From the NCBI GenBank assembly GCA_947474495.1, contig CANJIM010000031.1, positions 1 through 38,596 on the forward strand: a stretch of 38,596 bases of DNA, written 5' to 3'. Positions 8,045-16,105 of this stretch are shown here, one piece after another. The stretch is from Rhodospirillaceae bacterium. GTDB lineage: Bacteria > Pseudomonadota > Alphaproteobacteria > SMXQ01. Each line of letters opens with the position of its first letter. Within the stretch, counting starts at the first letter, position 1. The position numbers and the translations under genes are program-made. A model generated the notes under the pieces. It did not search any database. It saw only the letters and a program-made list of their open reading frames with translations, and was not told the origin of the DNA.

Positions 8045-8620
8045 TCAGGACGTTTTGGGGCCGCTGTAGAACGCCGGCCAGCGCTTGCGCACGACCTCGC
8101 CGTCGGCGGCAAGGGCGTGGCAGCTGTCGATGCGCTTGGGCTTGCGCGCCGGATCGGCCGGCGCGCCGAGCGTGCCGCCGTCCGGCATCGGCACCTTCGA
8201 GACACCGATGCTCTGAAAGGCCACCGTGGCGAGCGGTCCCAACATTTCGACCAGATGGGTGCAGCCGCGCACGCCGCCGAGCAACTCGCGCACCTTGCGG
8301 TTCCAGCCCGGCGCGATGCGCAGGCCTTTCAGCTTGGCGAAGGCAGGGACGATGGCAGGACAGACGGGATGAGGACTGGCGTCCATCGCCACTTCGACGT
8401 CTTGCACCGTCAACGTCTCATCCACGGTCAGACGGATCCACATGTCATGCAGGGGCGTGCCGGCCGTGATGCTGCCGCGCGTCTCGTTGGTGAAGTCGTA
8501 AGTTTTGACATCGCGCAGGACGCCTTCGATGTCCCATAAGCCGTCGCTCCGCCGATAGCCGCGCATGTCGATGCGGCGATGATGGCGCTCCTCGCGCGAC
8601 TGCGGTTCGCTCAGCGGCAT
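8045..8620 (-). CDS. DUF2889 domain protein
   Basis: The 191-residue protein matches my memory of the DUF2889 family: an N-terminal HHRRIDMRGYRRSDGLWDIEGVLRDVKTYDF, then GTPLHDMWIRLTVDE, a DASPHPVCPAIVPAF segment and GCTHLVEMLGPLATVAFQ. The conserved His and Cys in PHPVC and GCTHL could form a metal or catalytic site, but the function is not known. There is no signal peptide or membrane segment. A strong ribosome binding site (GGAGAG, four bases before the ATG at 8620) supports the start. It is downstream of the CorC/HlyC-type gene with a 27-base gap, so co-transcription with it is likely. Confidence 0.8.
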   Translation of the reverse strand: MPLSEPQSREERHHRRIDMRGYRRSDGLWDIEGVLRDVKTYDFTNETRGSITAGTPLHDMWIRLTVDETLTVQDVEVAMDASPHPVCPAIVPAFAKLKGLRIAPGWNRKVRELLGGVRGCTHLVEMLGPLATVAFQSIGVSKVPMPDGGTLGAPADPARKPKRIDSCHALAADGEVVRKRWPAFYSGPKTS

Positions 8621-8647
8621 GCTTCTCTCCCTTCGGAACGGTCGCTC

Positions 8648-9973
8648 TTAAGCTCCCGCGTGACGAACCTCGTCAGCGGCATCGGCGGCGGCTTGATCGT
8701 TGGCGGCAATTTGCGGCGTGATCTTGAGTAAGGTGATCTGATTGCGCTGGCGCCGCAAGATTTCGAAGCGGAAGTCGTGGAAGACGAACATCTGGCCGAC
8801 GTCTGGAATTTGCCGCGATTCATGCAGCACCAAGCCGGCGATGGTCGCGGCGGCGTCGGCCGGCAGGTTCCAGCCGAACTGACGGTTGAGGTCGCGGATC
8901 GTCACGGTGCCCTCGGTGACGATGGCGCCGTCGCCCATCGGCCGCACGCCGCGCGCCACCACGTCATGCTCGTCGGCGATGTCGCCGACGATCTCCTCAA
9001 GCACGTCCTCGAGGGTGACGATGCCGAGCACCGCGCCATATTCGTCGACCACCACGGCGAAATGCTCGCGCCGTTTGCGGAAGGCCTGAAGCTGCTCCAG
9101 CAGCGACGTCTGCTCGGGCACGAACCACGGCTCGGCGGCGAGCGAGAGCAGGTCGATGCGTTTCCAGCCGCCCTGCGGCTGCTTGCGGATCAGCTGCAGC
9201 AGCGCCTTCACATGCAGGATGCCGATGATGTTCTCGGACCGGTCGCGCCATAGCGGCAGGCGGGTGAAGGGGCTGGCGGCAATGCGGTCCATGATCTCGT
9301 CGAGCGGCGCGTCGATGTCGATCGTCGTCACGTTCTGGCGGTGGACCATGATTTCGCCGACTTCGACTTCATCGAGCTCCAGGATGCTGTGCAGCATCTT
9401 GCGCTCCTGGTCGATCTCGCCGCCGGCGTCCTGTGCCAGCACGTCGATGGCGCCCCGCAAGGCTTGCGTCGGCGTCACCAGCGTCGCCGTGGCGCCGGCC
9501 TTGCCGAACAGGCGGAGCAGGCCGGTGGCGACCAGGCGCAGGCCGGAGGCGAACGGCGAGAGCACATCGACGACGACGACGAGCGGGCGGGCGATCGCCA
9601 AGGCGGCCGGCACAGCATTTTGCAGCGCGTATGTTTTCGGCAGGATTTCCGAAAAGATCACCAGCAGCACGGTCATGGCGACGGTAGCGTAGAGCACGCC
9701 GATGGGGCCATAGAGGCCAACCAATAGGCCAGTGGCGAGGGCGGCGGCGAGGACGCTGACGAGATTGTTGCCGAGCAGGATGGCGGCGATCAGCCGCTCG
9801 CGGTCTTTGCGCAATGTCTTGACCAGCGTCGCGCGCGAATCGCCGCGCTTTTCCATCTGTAGGATCTGCGCGCGCGTCGCCGCCGTCAGCGCCGTTTCGG
9901 CGCCCGAGAAGAAGGCTGAAATCACCATCAGCAGCACGATGGCGACGAGCAGAACGATCGTCATGCTATCCAT
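8648..9973 (-). CDS. CorC/HlyC-type transmembrane CBS-domain protein (CNNM family)
   Basis: This 441-residue protein has the standard CNNM/CorC layout. The N-terminal DUF21 membrane domain (about 1-190, three to four helices) starts with MTIVLLVAIVLLMVISAFFSG and contains SGAETALTA and FSEILPKTYA. A tandem CBS pair (about 205-330, with VMVHRQ-like, PFTRLPLWRD and VDEYGAVLGIVTLEDVLEEIVGDI elements) follows, then a CorC_HlyC domain (about 345-430). Relatives are Mg2+/Co2+ efflux-associated proteins of the inner membrane, often misnamed hemolysins. Adenine-nucleotide or Mg-ATP sensing by the CBS pair is known for the family. The ATG at 9973 is used. It lies 39 bases after aroB on the same strand, an arrangement common in Alphaproteobacteria. 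The transported ion is inferred, not shown. Confidence 0.9.
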   Translation of the reverse strand: MDSMTIVLLVAIVLLMVISAFFSGAETALTAATRAQILQMEKRGDSRATLVKTLRKDRERLIAAILLGNNLVSVLAAALATGLLVGLYGPIGVLYATVAMTVLLVIFSEILPKTYALQNAVPAALAIARPLVVVVDVLSPFASGLRLVATGLLRLFGKAGATATLVTPTQALRGAIDVLAQDAGGEIDQERKMLHSILELDEVEVGEIMVHRQNVTTIDIDAPLDEIMDRIAASPFTRLPLWRDRSENIIGILHVKALLQLIRKQPQGGWKRIDLLSLAAEPWFVPEQTSLLEQLQAFRKRREHFAVVVDEYGAVLGIVTLEDVLEEIVGDIADEHDVVARGVRPMGDGAIVTEGTVTIRDLNRQFGWNLPADAAATIAGLVLHESRQIPDVGQMFVFHDFRFEILRRQRNQITLLKITPQIAANDQAAADAADEVRHAGA

Positions 9974-10012
9974 GGCGGCTCTCTGGCTGAGAGGTTGAAG
10001 CCGACTCTGATA

Positions 10013-11131
10013 CTAAGCGGGCTCGCGCAGCAGCGCCTCGACGGCGGCTAGATCGGTGCCGGGCGCGAGGAAGGCTTTGCCGATGCCGCGCGCCAGCACG
10101 AAGGTGACCTTGCCGTCGCGCACTTTCTTGTCGTGTCCCATATGGGCCACGAGCTTGCCCGCGTCCCATTTTCCTTGCGTCGCGTGACGGCCGGCATCGG
10201 CGAGGCCGGCGGGTAGGCCGACGCTGCGCAGATGGCGCTTCACGCGCTCAGCGTCGCCGGCCGGGCAAAGGCCTTGGCGCACGGAAAAGTCGAAGGCGAG
10301 TCCCATGCCGGCGGCGACCGCTTCGCCGTGCAGCAGGTCAGCGCCGAAGCCGAGCTCTGTTTCCAGGGCATGGGCGAAGGTGTGGCCGAGATTGAGGAGG
10401 GCGCGGTCGCCCTCTTCCTTTTCGTCGCGCGCGACGATGGCGGCCTTCGCCTTGCAGCTCGTCACCACGGCGTGTTGGCGCGCCGCCGCGTCGCCGTCGC
10501 GCGCCGCCGCACCATGATGCTCGAGCCAAGTGAAAAAATCCGGATCGTCGATCAGGCCGTATTTGACCACTTCGGCGTAGCCGGCGAGGAACTCCCGCGT
10601 CGGTAGGGTGGCGAGGGCGTCGAGATCGGCCAGCACCAGGCGCGGCTGATGGAAGGCGCCGATCAGGTTCTTGCCTTGGCGCGTGTCGATGGCGGTCTTG
10701 CCGCCGACCGAGCTGTCCACTTGCGCTAAGAGAGTCGTTGGGACTTGGACAAACTCGATGCCGCGCAGCAGGATCGATGCGGCGAAGCCGGCGAGATCGC
10801 CGATGACGCCGCCGCCGAGCGCGATCAGCATGGTGCGCCGCTCGACGCCGAGATCGAGCAGGTCGTTCAGCAGCTTCTGCAGAAAGCTGAAATCCTTGGT
10901 GTGCTCGCCCGGCGGCAGCACGAGGGTGTCGCGCTTGACGCCGGCGCGGTCGAGCGCTGCTTCCAGCTTGGCGAGATGCAGCTTGGCGACGTTCTCGTCG
11001 GTGACGATGACGGCGCGCTTCTGGCGCAGCACGGGAACGATGTGCTCGTCCGCCTTCACCAGCAGGCCGGCGCCGACATGAATGTCGTAGCTGCGCGCGC
11101 CGAGCGCGACGGGAACGGTGACGTGACTCAT
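10013..11131 (-). CDS. aroB: 3-dehydroquinate synthase
   Basis: AroB converts DAHP to 3-dehydroquinate, the second step of the shikimate pathway, using NAD+ and a divalent metal in the cytoplasm. The 372-residue protein has the NAD-binding GGGVIGDLAGF (106-116), the substrate loop DSSVGGKTAID (139-149), and GYAEVVKYGLI with metal ligand E187. The other two metal ligands are H250 (LGHTFAHALE) and H268 (LHGEAVAAGM). All key residues are intact and the length is normal. The ATG at 11131 overlaps the aroK stop by four bases (ATGA), so translation is coupled to aroK, the enzyme three steps later in the same pathway. Confidence 0.97.
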   Translation of the reverse strand: MSHVTVPVALGARSYDIHVGAGLLVKADEHIVPVLRQKRAVIVTDENVAKLHLAKLEAALDRAGVKRDTLVLPPGEHTKDFSFLQKLLNDLLDLGVERRTMLIALGGGVIGDLAGFAASILLRGIEFVQVPTTLLAQVDSSVGGKTAIDTRQGKNLIGAFHQPRLVLADLDALATLPTREFLAGYAEVVKYGLIDDPDFFTWLEHHGAAARDGDAAARQHAVVTSCKAKAAIVARDEKEEGDRALLNLGHTFAHALETELGFGADLLHGEAVAAGMGLAFDFSVRQGLCPAGDAERVKRHLRSVGLPAGLADAGRHATQGKWDAGKLVAHMGHDKKVRDGKVTFVLARGIGKAFLAPGTDLAAVEALLREPA

Positions 11132-11700
11132 GATCCTGTGCCCTGCAGAGGTGCGGCGAGGTGCGCCTGCAGAGCGGCGAGCACCTTGTCGGCGACCAGT
11201 TCGGCCGATTGCTCGCCGCTGTCGACGGTGATGTCGGCCATGGCATAGACCGGCTCGCGCTCGGCCAACAGCCTGGTCAGGGTCTCGCGCATGTCGCCGG
11301 TTTTCAGCAGGGGCCGGTCCTTGCGCCGCGCCACGCGCTTGAGCAGCAGATCGAGATCGGCGCGCAGCCAGATCGACAGGCCGCGCTCGGCGATGCGCGC
11401 GCGGGTGTCGGCATTCATGAAGGCGCCGCCGCCGGTGGCGATCACGGCGACCGGGCCGTCGAGCAGGCGGGCGATGACGCGGCGCTCGCCGCTGCGGAAC
11501 ACCGCTTCGCCGTCATGGGCGAAGATCTCTTCGATGGTCGATTGGGCGGCGGCTTCGATTTCAGCGTCGGCGTCGACGAAGGGCAGGGCGAGCTTGCTGG
11601 CGAGGATGCGGCCGACGGAGGTCTTGCCGGCGCCCATCATGCCGACCAGCACCACGCTTTTGGGCAAGCTCGCCAATCTGTTATCGGTCAGCTTACTCAC
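11128..11700 (-). CDS. aroK: Shikimate kinase
   Basis: AroK phosphorylates shikimate at the 3-hydroxyl using ATP. The Walker A motif GMMGAGKTS, the shikimate-binding DAD segment (FVDADAEIE), IFAHDGEAVFRSGERRV and the GGGAFMN loop are all present, as is the lid RKDRPLL. I chose the GTG at 11700 (190 residues) because a GGAG ribosome binding site lies eight bases upstream. A GTG at 11766 in the same frame would add 22 basic residues (ATSPVATARRRSAARG) but has no recognisable binding site. The family is usually 170-200 residues. It overlaps aroB by four bases and diverges from the 46-aa membrane gene. Confidence 0.93.
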   Translation of the reverse strand: MSKLTDNRLASLPKSVVLVGMMGAGKTSVGRILASKLALPFVDADAEIEAAAQSTIEEIFAHDGEAVFRSGERRVIARLLDGPVAVIATGGGAFMNADTRARIAERGLSIWLRADLDLLLKRVARRKDRPLLKTGDMRETLTRLLAEREPVYAMADITVDSGEQSAELVADKVLAALQAHLAAPLQGTGS

Positions 11701-11796
11701 AGGCGCGACTCCAGGGCCTCGCGCGGCGCTTCGCCGACGAGCGGTCGCAACCGGACTTGTTGCCACAAGGAGGCCAAGCCGTTAGGGTGCCGCAGA

Positions 11797-11825
11797 TTGG
11801 ACATAATCAATATCTAGCATAGACT
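11797..11825 (+). promoter_or_regulatory. Possible promoter of the microprotein/exported protein/xerD operon
   Basis: TTGGAC (11797-11802) and TAGACT (11820-11825) are 17 bases apart in the most AT-rich part of the divergent aroK region. The match is only moderate. Confidence 0.3.
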
Positions 11826-11921
11826 TAGCGGCATGTCGCGGGCCCTTCGTCTGACCTGGGCGTCCAACCTGGGCCGCCGTCCGCGCGCCGTTCCTGTTCA
11901 CCATTCGGGTTTGCCTTCGCC

Positions 11922-12062
11922 ATGGGTCTTATTCCGCGCATCATCATCGCCGGTTTCATCATCGTCCTCGTCGGCTTCGGCGTCTTCCTCGCCACCTGGA
12001 ACATGCCGCCGCCGTCGGCTCCGATCGAGCGCACCCTGCCCAACGACCGCCTGCGTCCGTAA
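11922..12062 (+). CDS. 46-residue single-pass membrane microprotein
   Basis: The ATG at 11922 opens a 46-codon frame ending in TAA at 12060-12062. The product starts MGLIPRIIIAG, has one strong hydrophobic helix (about residues 6-25: IIIAGFIIVLVGFGVFLAT) and ends in a short soluble tail with TWNMPPP and ERTLPNDRLRP. I recall similar short proteins with a T-W-x-P-x-P tail motif upstream of xerD-type genes in other Alphaproteobacteria, so it is probably a real gene. Three bases separate it from the next start codon. Its function is unknown; a small inner-membrane partner of the downstream exported protein is possible. Confidence 0.7.
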   Translation: MGLIPRIIIAGFIIVLVGFGVFLATWNMPPPSAPIERTLPNDRLRP

Positions 12063-12065
12063 GCC

Positions 12066-13838
12066 ATGACCCGGGGGCCGCGCCGCACAGAGATTTTGGC
12101 CATCGCCGTTTGCGCGGCGATTTCGACGGGTTCGGCCTTCGCGCAAGCGCCGACCTCGCTGTTTCCCAACCGTCCGGCGCCGTCCGCGATGCCGAGCGAC
12201 GCGCCGGTGCTGCCGAGCAATGTGCTGGGCGTCGAAGACCTGCAGGCCGTCGGCGGCGATAGTTTCGGCCTGCGCGACGGCAAGGATGGCCTCGGCGCCG
12301 ACCTGTGGCGCGGCGCGCGGCGCACGCAAATCATCGAGCTGATGAGCCTGATGCCCGGCGCGACTCCCTCGGCGACGATGAATGCTCTGGCGCAGCGTCT
12401 GCTGCTCACCACCGCTGCCGTGCCCAATGGCGCCAATCCGGCGATCGCCGATTCCTATCTCGCCACCCGCCTTGGCCGCCTCGAAGCGCTCGGCGATGCG
12501 GCGATGGCCGCCGATCTGGCGCAGGCCGCGCCCGGCCGCGCCCAGGACGAGGCCGTGGTGCGCATCATGACCGACGCGGCTTTTCTCGCCGGCGCTAACG
12601 AAGCCGCTTGCAGCGAAGTGCGCGGCGCGGCCACCACGTCCGGCGACATTGCCTGGCGCAAGGCCCTGGCCTTTTGCCAGATGATCGGCAACGAGCGCGC
12701 GCAAGCCAACTTGACCGCCGCCACTCTACGCGAGCAATCGCCGCAAGCTGCCAAGAACGACGCTGCCTTCTTCGCGCTGCTGGCCGCGCTCGGCGGCGAC
12801 CGCAACGCCAAGCCGGCCTCGTTGCCGGCACCGACACCACTCCATATCGCGATGCTACGCGCCGCCAAGCTCGCGGCGCCCGCCGACGCCTTCGAGGCGG
12901 ACGACATGGCCGTGCTGTCCGCGCTCGCCCAATTGCCGGAAGGATCGCTCGATGCGCGCCTCGCCGCCGCCGAGCGCGCCGAAGCCTTCTGCGCCTTGCC
13001 GACCACCGTGCTGATCAAGCTCTACGAGGAATTGCGCTTCACCCAGCCGCAGCTGGCCAACGCGTTGACCGGCTCGGAAAGCGAAAGCGGGCCGCGCGCC
13101 CGTGCCCTGCTGTACGGCGCCCAAGCCCGTCAAGGGTCGGCCGCCGCGCGGGCCGTGCTAATCCAGCGCGCGCTTGCCCTGTCGCAAGACGCCGGGCTGT
13201 TCCCGACATCGGCGCGCGTCTATGCCGACGCGCTCGCCGGCATTCCGCCGACCAGCGATCTCGCCTGGTTCGCTGCCTCGGCGACGCGCGCCTTGTTCGC
13301 CGCCGGCCGCATCCGCGAAGGCCGCGCCTGGCTCGGCGCGCTCGGCGGTGGTCTTGGCGGCGGCGTCGCCGGCACGGCGACCAGCGCCCAGGAAATTCCG
13401 CCGGCGGTCGCTCTGCTGCCCTACGCACTGATCACCGCCGAGCCGCGCAGCGTGCCGTCATGGGACGCCGATCTGTGGCAGCGCTGGAAGGCGGCGCAGG
13501 GCCCGTTGATGGCGACCCGCGCGAGCTTGCTGCTGACCCTCCTCGAAGGCCTCGGCCGCCCGGCGCCGGAAGAAGCGTGGGACGGCCTGTCGCGGGCGCA
13601 GACCGGCGCGGCAGACGATCTGCCGGCGCCCTCCGTGCTCCGCACCTTGGAAGTCTCCGCCGCCACCGACCGCAAGGGCCTCGCCGTGCTCGCCGCGCTC
13701 GCCACCTTCGGGCCATCCGGTCCCGCCGGCACGCATCCGTTGGTGATCGGCATGGCCTTGGCGGGCTTGCGCAGCATCGGCCTTGAAGCCGACGCCCGCG
13801 CCTTGGCGGTCGATGCCGCCATCGGGGCGGGGCTGTAG
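12066..13838 (+). CDS. Exported alpha-helical protein of unknown function
   Basis: This 590-residue protein begins with a clear Sec signal peptide (basic MTRGPRRTE, hydrophobic ILAIAVCAAISTGSA, cleavage probably after AFA, residue 26), so it is periplasmic or secreted. The mature part starts with a Pro/Ala-rich stretch and continues as Ala/Leu-rich helices resembling tetratricopeptide-like or alpha-solenoid repeats. Segments include LWRGARRTQIIELMSLMP, LATRLGRLEALGDAAMAADLAQ and WFAASATRALFAAGRIREGRAWL. A Gly-rich loop (GALGGGLGGGVAGT) is near residue 425. I recognise no catalytic motif. Relatives in this position are annotated, uninformatively, as antifreeze glycopeptide polyproteins or hypothetical proteins. 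It is three bases after the microprotein gene and four bases before xerD, so the three are surely one transcript. Confidence 0.75.
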   Translation: MTRGPRRTEILAIAVCAAISTGSAFAQAPTSLFPNRPAPSAMPSDAPVLPSNVLGVEDLQAVGGDSFGLRDGKDGLGADLWRGARRTQIIELMSLMPGATPSATMNALAQRLLLTTAAVPNGANPAIADSYLATRLGRLEALGDAAMAADLAQAAPGRAQDEAVVRIMTDAAFLAGANEAACSEVRGAATTSGDIAWRKALAFCQMIGNERAQANLTAATLREQSPQAAKNDAAFFALLAALGGDRNAKPASLPAPTPLHIAMLRAAKLAAPADAFEADDMAVLSALAQLPEGSLDARLAAAERAEAFCALPTTVLIKLYEELRFTQPQLANALTGSESESGPRARALLYGAQARQGSAAARAVLIQRALALSQDAGLFPTSARVYADALAGIPPTSDLAWFAASATRALFAAGRIREGRAWLGALGGGLGGGVAGTATSAQEIPPAVALLPYALITAEPRSVPSWDADLWQRWKAAQGPLMATRASLLLTLLEGLGRPAPEEAWDGLSRAQTGAADDLPAPSVLRTLEVSAATDRKGLAVLAALATFGPSGPAGTHPLVIGMALAGLRSIGLEADARALAVDAAIGAGL

Positions 13839-13842
13839 GCCG

Positions 13843-14772
13843 ATGGGCCGCGCCGCGTCCGTCGTTTCGCTCGGACGTCACGCGGAAGCGTTTCTCGAAA
13901 TGCTCGCCGCCGAACGCGGCGCGGCCGAGAATACGCTGCAATCCTACGAACGCGACCTGACGCAATTCGCCGGCTGGCTGAAAAGCCAGCGCGGCCCCTT
14001 GCCCGAAGAGGCGGGCGAGGCGGACGTGAAGGGCTATCTCGCCGCCCTGTCGCGCGCCCAGGTGGCGCCGGCGACGGCGGCGCGGCGGCTCTCCTGTTTG
14101 CGCCAGTTTTACCGCTTCCTGTTCGCCGAGACGGTGCGCGCCGACGATCCCACTGCCAAGCTCGACAGCCCGCGCAAAGCGCGCGTGCTGCCGAAAATTC
14201 TCAGCGAAGGCGATGTCGAGCGTCTGCTCGTCGCCGCGCGGGAGGGCGAAGGCCCGGAGACCCTGCGCCGCACCGCGTTGATCGAAACGCTTTATGCCAG
14301 CGGCCTGCGCGTTTCCGAATTGGTCGGCCTGCCGCTCGCCGCCTTGCGCGAGGATGCCGAGATGATCCTGGTGCGCGGCAAGGGCGACAAGGAACGCCTC
14401 GTGCCGCTTAACGCCACGGCGCGCGATGCGCTCGCCGCCTATCTCGACGCACGGCCTTCTTTCGTCGGCGAGGGCGATAGCTCGCGCTGGCTGTTTCCGT
14501 CGCGCGCCGACAGCGGCCATCTGACGCGTCAGCGCTTCGCGCAGATTCTCAAAGAGGTCGCCGTCGCCGCCGGCCTGCCGCCGTCGAAGGTCTCGCCGCA
14601 TGTGTTGCGCCATGCCTTCGCCAGCCATCTGCTCGCCCATGGCGCGGATTTGCGCAGCGTGCAGCAGATGCTTGGACACGCCGACATCTCGACGACGCAG
14701 ATTTACACCCATGTGCTCGAAGAGCGCCTGCGTGCTCTGGTGCAGCAGCATCATCCTTTAGCGCGAGCCTGA
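13843..14772 (+). CDS. xerD: Site-specific tyrosine recombinase XerD
   Basis: XerD, with XerC, resolves chromosome dimers at dif during division. The 309-residue protein has an N-terminal SAM-like core-binding domain (about 8-100) and a C-terminal catalytic domain. All catalytic residues are present: R156 (ASGLRVSEL), K180 (RGKGDKERL), H253 and R256 (HVLRHAFASH), H279 (MLGHADIST) and nucleophile Y288 (QIYTHV). The ATG at 13843 lies four bases after the preceding stop and gives a normal length; an upstream in-frame ATG at 13783 would overlap the previous gene by 56 bases and is not favoured. The TGA overlaps the ATG of the FAD monooxygenase by one base. XerD is preferred to XerC by overall resemblance and genomic context (near aroK, accA), not by proof. 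Confidence 0.9.
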   Translation: MGRAASVVSLGRHAEAFLEMLAAERGAAENTLQSYERDLTQFAGWLKSQRGPLPEEAGEADVKGYLAALSRAQVAPATAARRLSCLRQFYRFLFAETVRADDPTAKLDSPRKARVLPKILSEGDVERLLVAAREGEGPETLRRTALIETLYASGLRVSELVGLPLAALREDAEMILVRGKGDKERLVPLNATARDALAAYLDARPSFVGEGDSSRWLFPSRADSGHLTRQRFAQILKEVAVAAGLPPSKVSPHVLRHAFASHLLAHGADLRSVQQMLGHADISTTQIYTHVLEERLRALVQQHHPLARA

Positions 14773-16016
14773 TGATGGACGGCGGCGATCGTTGCATCAT
14801 CGCCGGCGGCGGCCCGGCCGGCATGATGCTGGGTTTCCTCCTCGCGCGTGCCGGTATCTTGGTCACGGTGCTCGAAAAGCACGCCGACTTCCTGCGCGAT
14901 TTTCGTGGCGACACGATTCATCCGTCGACGTTGCAGTTGATGCGCGAGCTCGGCCTGCTCGACGATTTCCTCAAGCTGCCGCATCAGAAGGCCTATGAGT
15001 TGCGCGGCCGTGTCGGGTCGGACGAATTGACGTTCGCCGATTTCCGCCATCTGCCGAACGGCATCGGCTATGTCGCCTTCATGCCGCAATGGGATTTTCT
15101 CGACTTCCTGGCCGACGCGGGGCGGCGCTACCCGCAGTTCGACCTGCGTATGCGCGCCGAAGCGACCGGTCTTCTTGAGGAGAACGGTCGCGTCGTCGGC
15201 TTGCGCGTGAAAACGGCGGACGGCGAGATCGAGCTGCGCGGCAATCTGGTGATCGCTGCCGACGGCCGCGGCTCGATCCTACGCGATCGCGCCGGCCTGC
15301 GAATCGAAGACCAGGGCGCGCCGATGGATGTGCTGTGGTTCCATATGCCGCGCCTGCCGACCGATCCGTCCGACGTGATGGGTGTGTTCGACGCCGGCCG
15401 CATCGTCGTGTTGATCCACCGCGGCACCTATTGGCAATGCGCCTTGGTCATCAAGAAAGGCAGCCATGCCGAACTGCAGGCGAGCGGCCTCAAGCCGGTG
15501 CAGGATGCGTTGCTGAAGGCGGCGCCGTTCCTCGGCGAGCGCGTGCGCGGCCTCGACGACTGGGACAAGCTCAAATTGCTCGTCGTGAAAGTCGACCGGC
15601 TGATGCGCTGGCACAGGCCGGGCCTGCTTTGCATCGGCGATGCGGCGCATGCCATGTCGCCGGTCGGCGGTGTCGGCATCAATCTCGCGATCCAGGACGC
15701 GGTCGCCGCCGCCAATATCCTGTGGCGTCCGTTGCGCGAGCGGCGCGTCGCCGACGGCGATCTGGCGCGCGTCCAGGCGCGGCGCATGTTTCCGACACGC
15801 GTCGTCCAGCGCATGCAGGTCTTTATGCAGCGCACCGTCATCGCCGGCCTGCTCGGCAGCGCCGAGGCCACCATTCGCGCGCCATGGATTCTGCGTCAGC
15901 TGACGCGCCTACCCCTATTCCAGCGCATTCCGGCCCGCATCATCGGCCTGGGCGTGCGGCCCGAGCATATCCACAGCCCCGAACTGGCGCCCAACCTGTC
16001 GGCCCGCAAAGATTGA
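14772..16016 (+). CDS. FAD-dependent monooxygenase (UbiH / p-hydroxybenzoate hydroxylase-like)
   Basis: The 414-residue protein is a group A flavoprotein monooxygenase. It has the N-terminal dinucleotide-binding GGGPAGMMLGFLLARAG (12-28), the DG motif VIAADGRGSILR (160-171) that contacts FAD and NAD(P)H, and the second FAD motif CIGDAAHAMSPVGGVGINLAIQDA beginning near 287. The RxDTIHPST segment near 45 resembles aromatic-ring hydroxylases. The family hydroxylates aromatic or quinone precursors; the substrate here is not evident and no aromatic catabolic genes are nearby. It starts at the ATG overlapping the xerD stop by one base (TGATG) and ends before a hairpin at 16018. No membrane segment is seen. 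Confidence 0.88.
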   Translation: MMDGGDRCIIAGGGPAGMMLGFLLARAGILVTVLEKHADFLRDFRGDTIHPSTLQLMRELGLLDDFLKLPHQKAYELRGRVGSDELTFADFRHLPNGIGYVAFMPQWDFLDFLADAGRRYPQFDLRMRAEATGLLEENGRVVGLRVKTADGEIELRGNLVIAADGRGSILRDRAGLRIEDQGAPMDVLWFHMPRLPTDPSDVMGVFDAGRIVVLIHRGTYWQCALVIKKGSHAELQASGLKPVQDALLKAAPFLGERVRGLDDWDKLKLLVVKVDRLMRWHRPGLLCIGDAAHAMSPVGGVGINLAIQDAVAAANILWRPLRERRVADGDLARVQARRMFPTRVVQRMQVFMQRTVIAGLLGSAEATIRAPWILRQLTRLPLFQRIPARIIGLGVRPEHIHSPELAPNLSARKD

Positions 16017-16017
16017 C

Positions 16018-16037
16018 AAGCCCGCCGGGTCGGGCTT
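16018..16037 (+). terminator. Hairpin downstream of the FAD monooxygenase gene
   Basis: AAGCCCG (16018-16024) pairs with CGGGCTT (16031-16037), starting two bases after the stop codon. No T-run follows, so termination would be weak or factor-dependent. Confidence 0.4.
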
Positions 16038-16065
16038 CACTCCCCCGAGCGCCCGTCATCCAGGG

Positions 16066-16078
16066 CTAAGTTATTGAT
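16066..16078 (+). repeat. 13-base AT-rich repeat, copy 2 (CTAAGTTATTGAT)
   Basis: This is identical to 1594-1606. It lies 28 bases before the ATG of the malyl-CoA-lyase-type gene, where it could serve as a promoter element. Confidence 0.4.
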
Positions 16079-16105
16079 TTAAAATGGATCGGTTTCCCCT
16101 CCGGC

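Noticed and set aside
12608-14754. Long open frames overlapping the exported protein and xerD (12608-13786 plus, 13432-14754 minus)
   Set aside because: They are Arg-rich or antisense shadow readings overlapping conserved genes.
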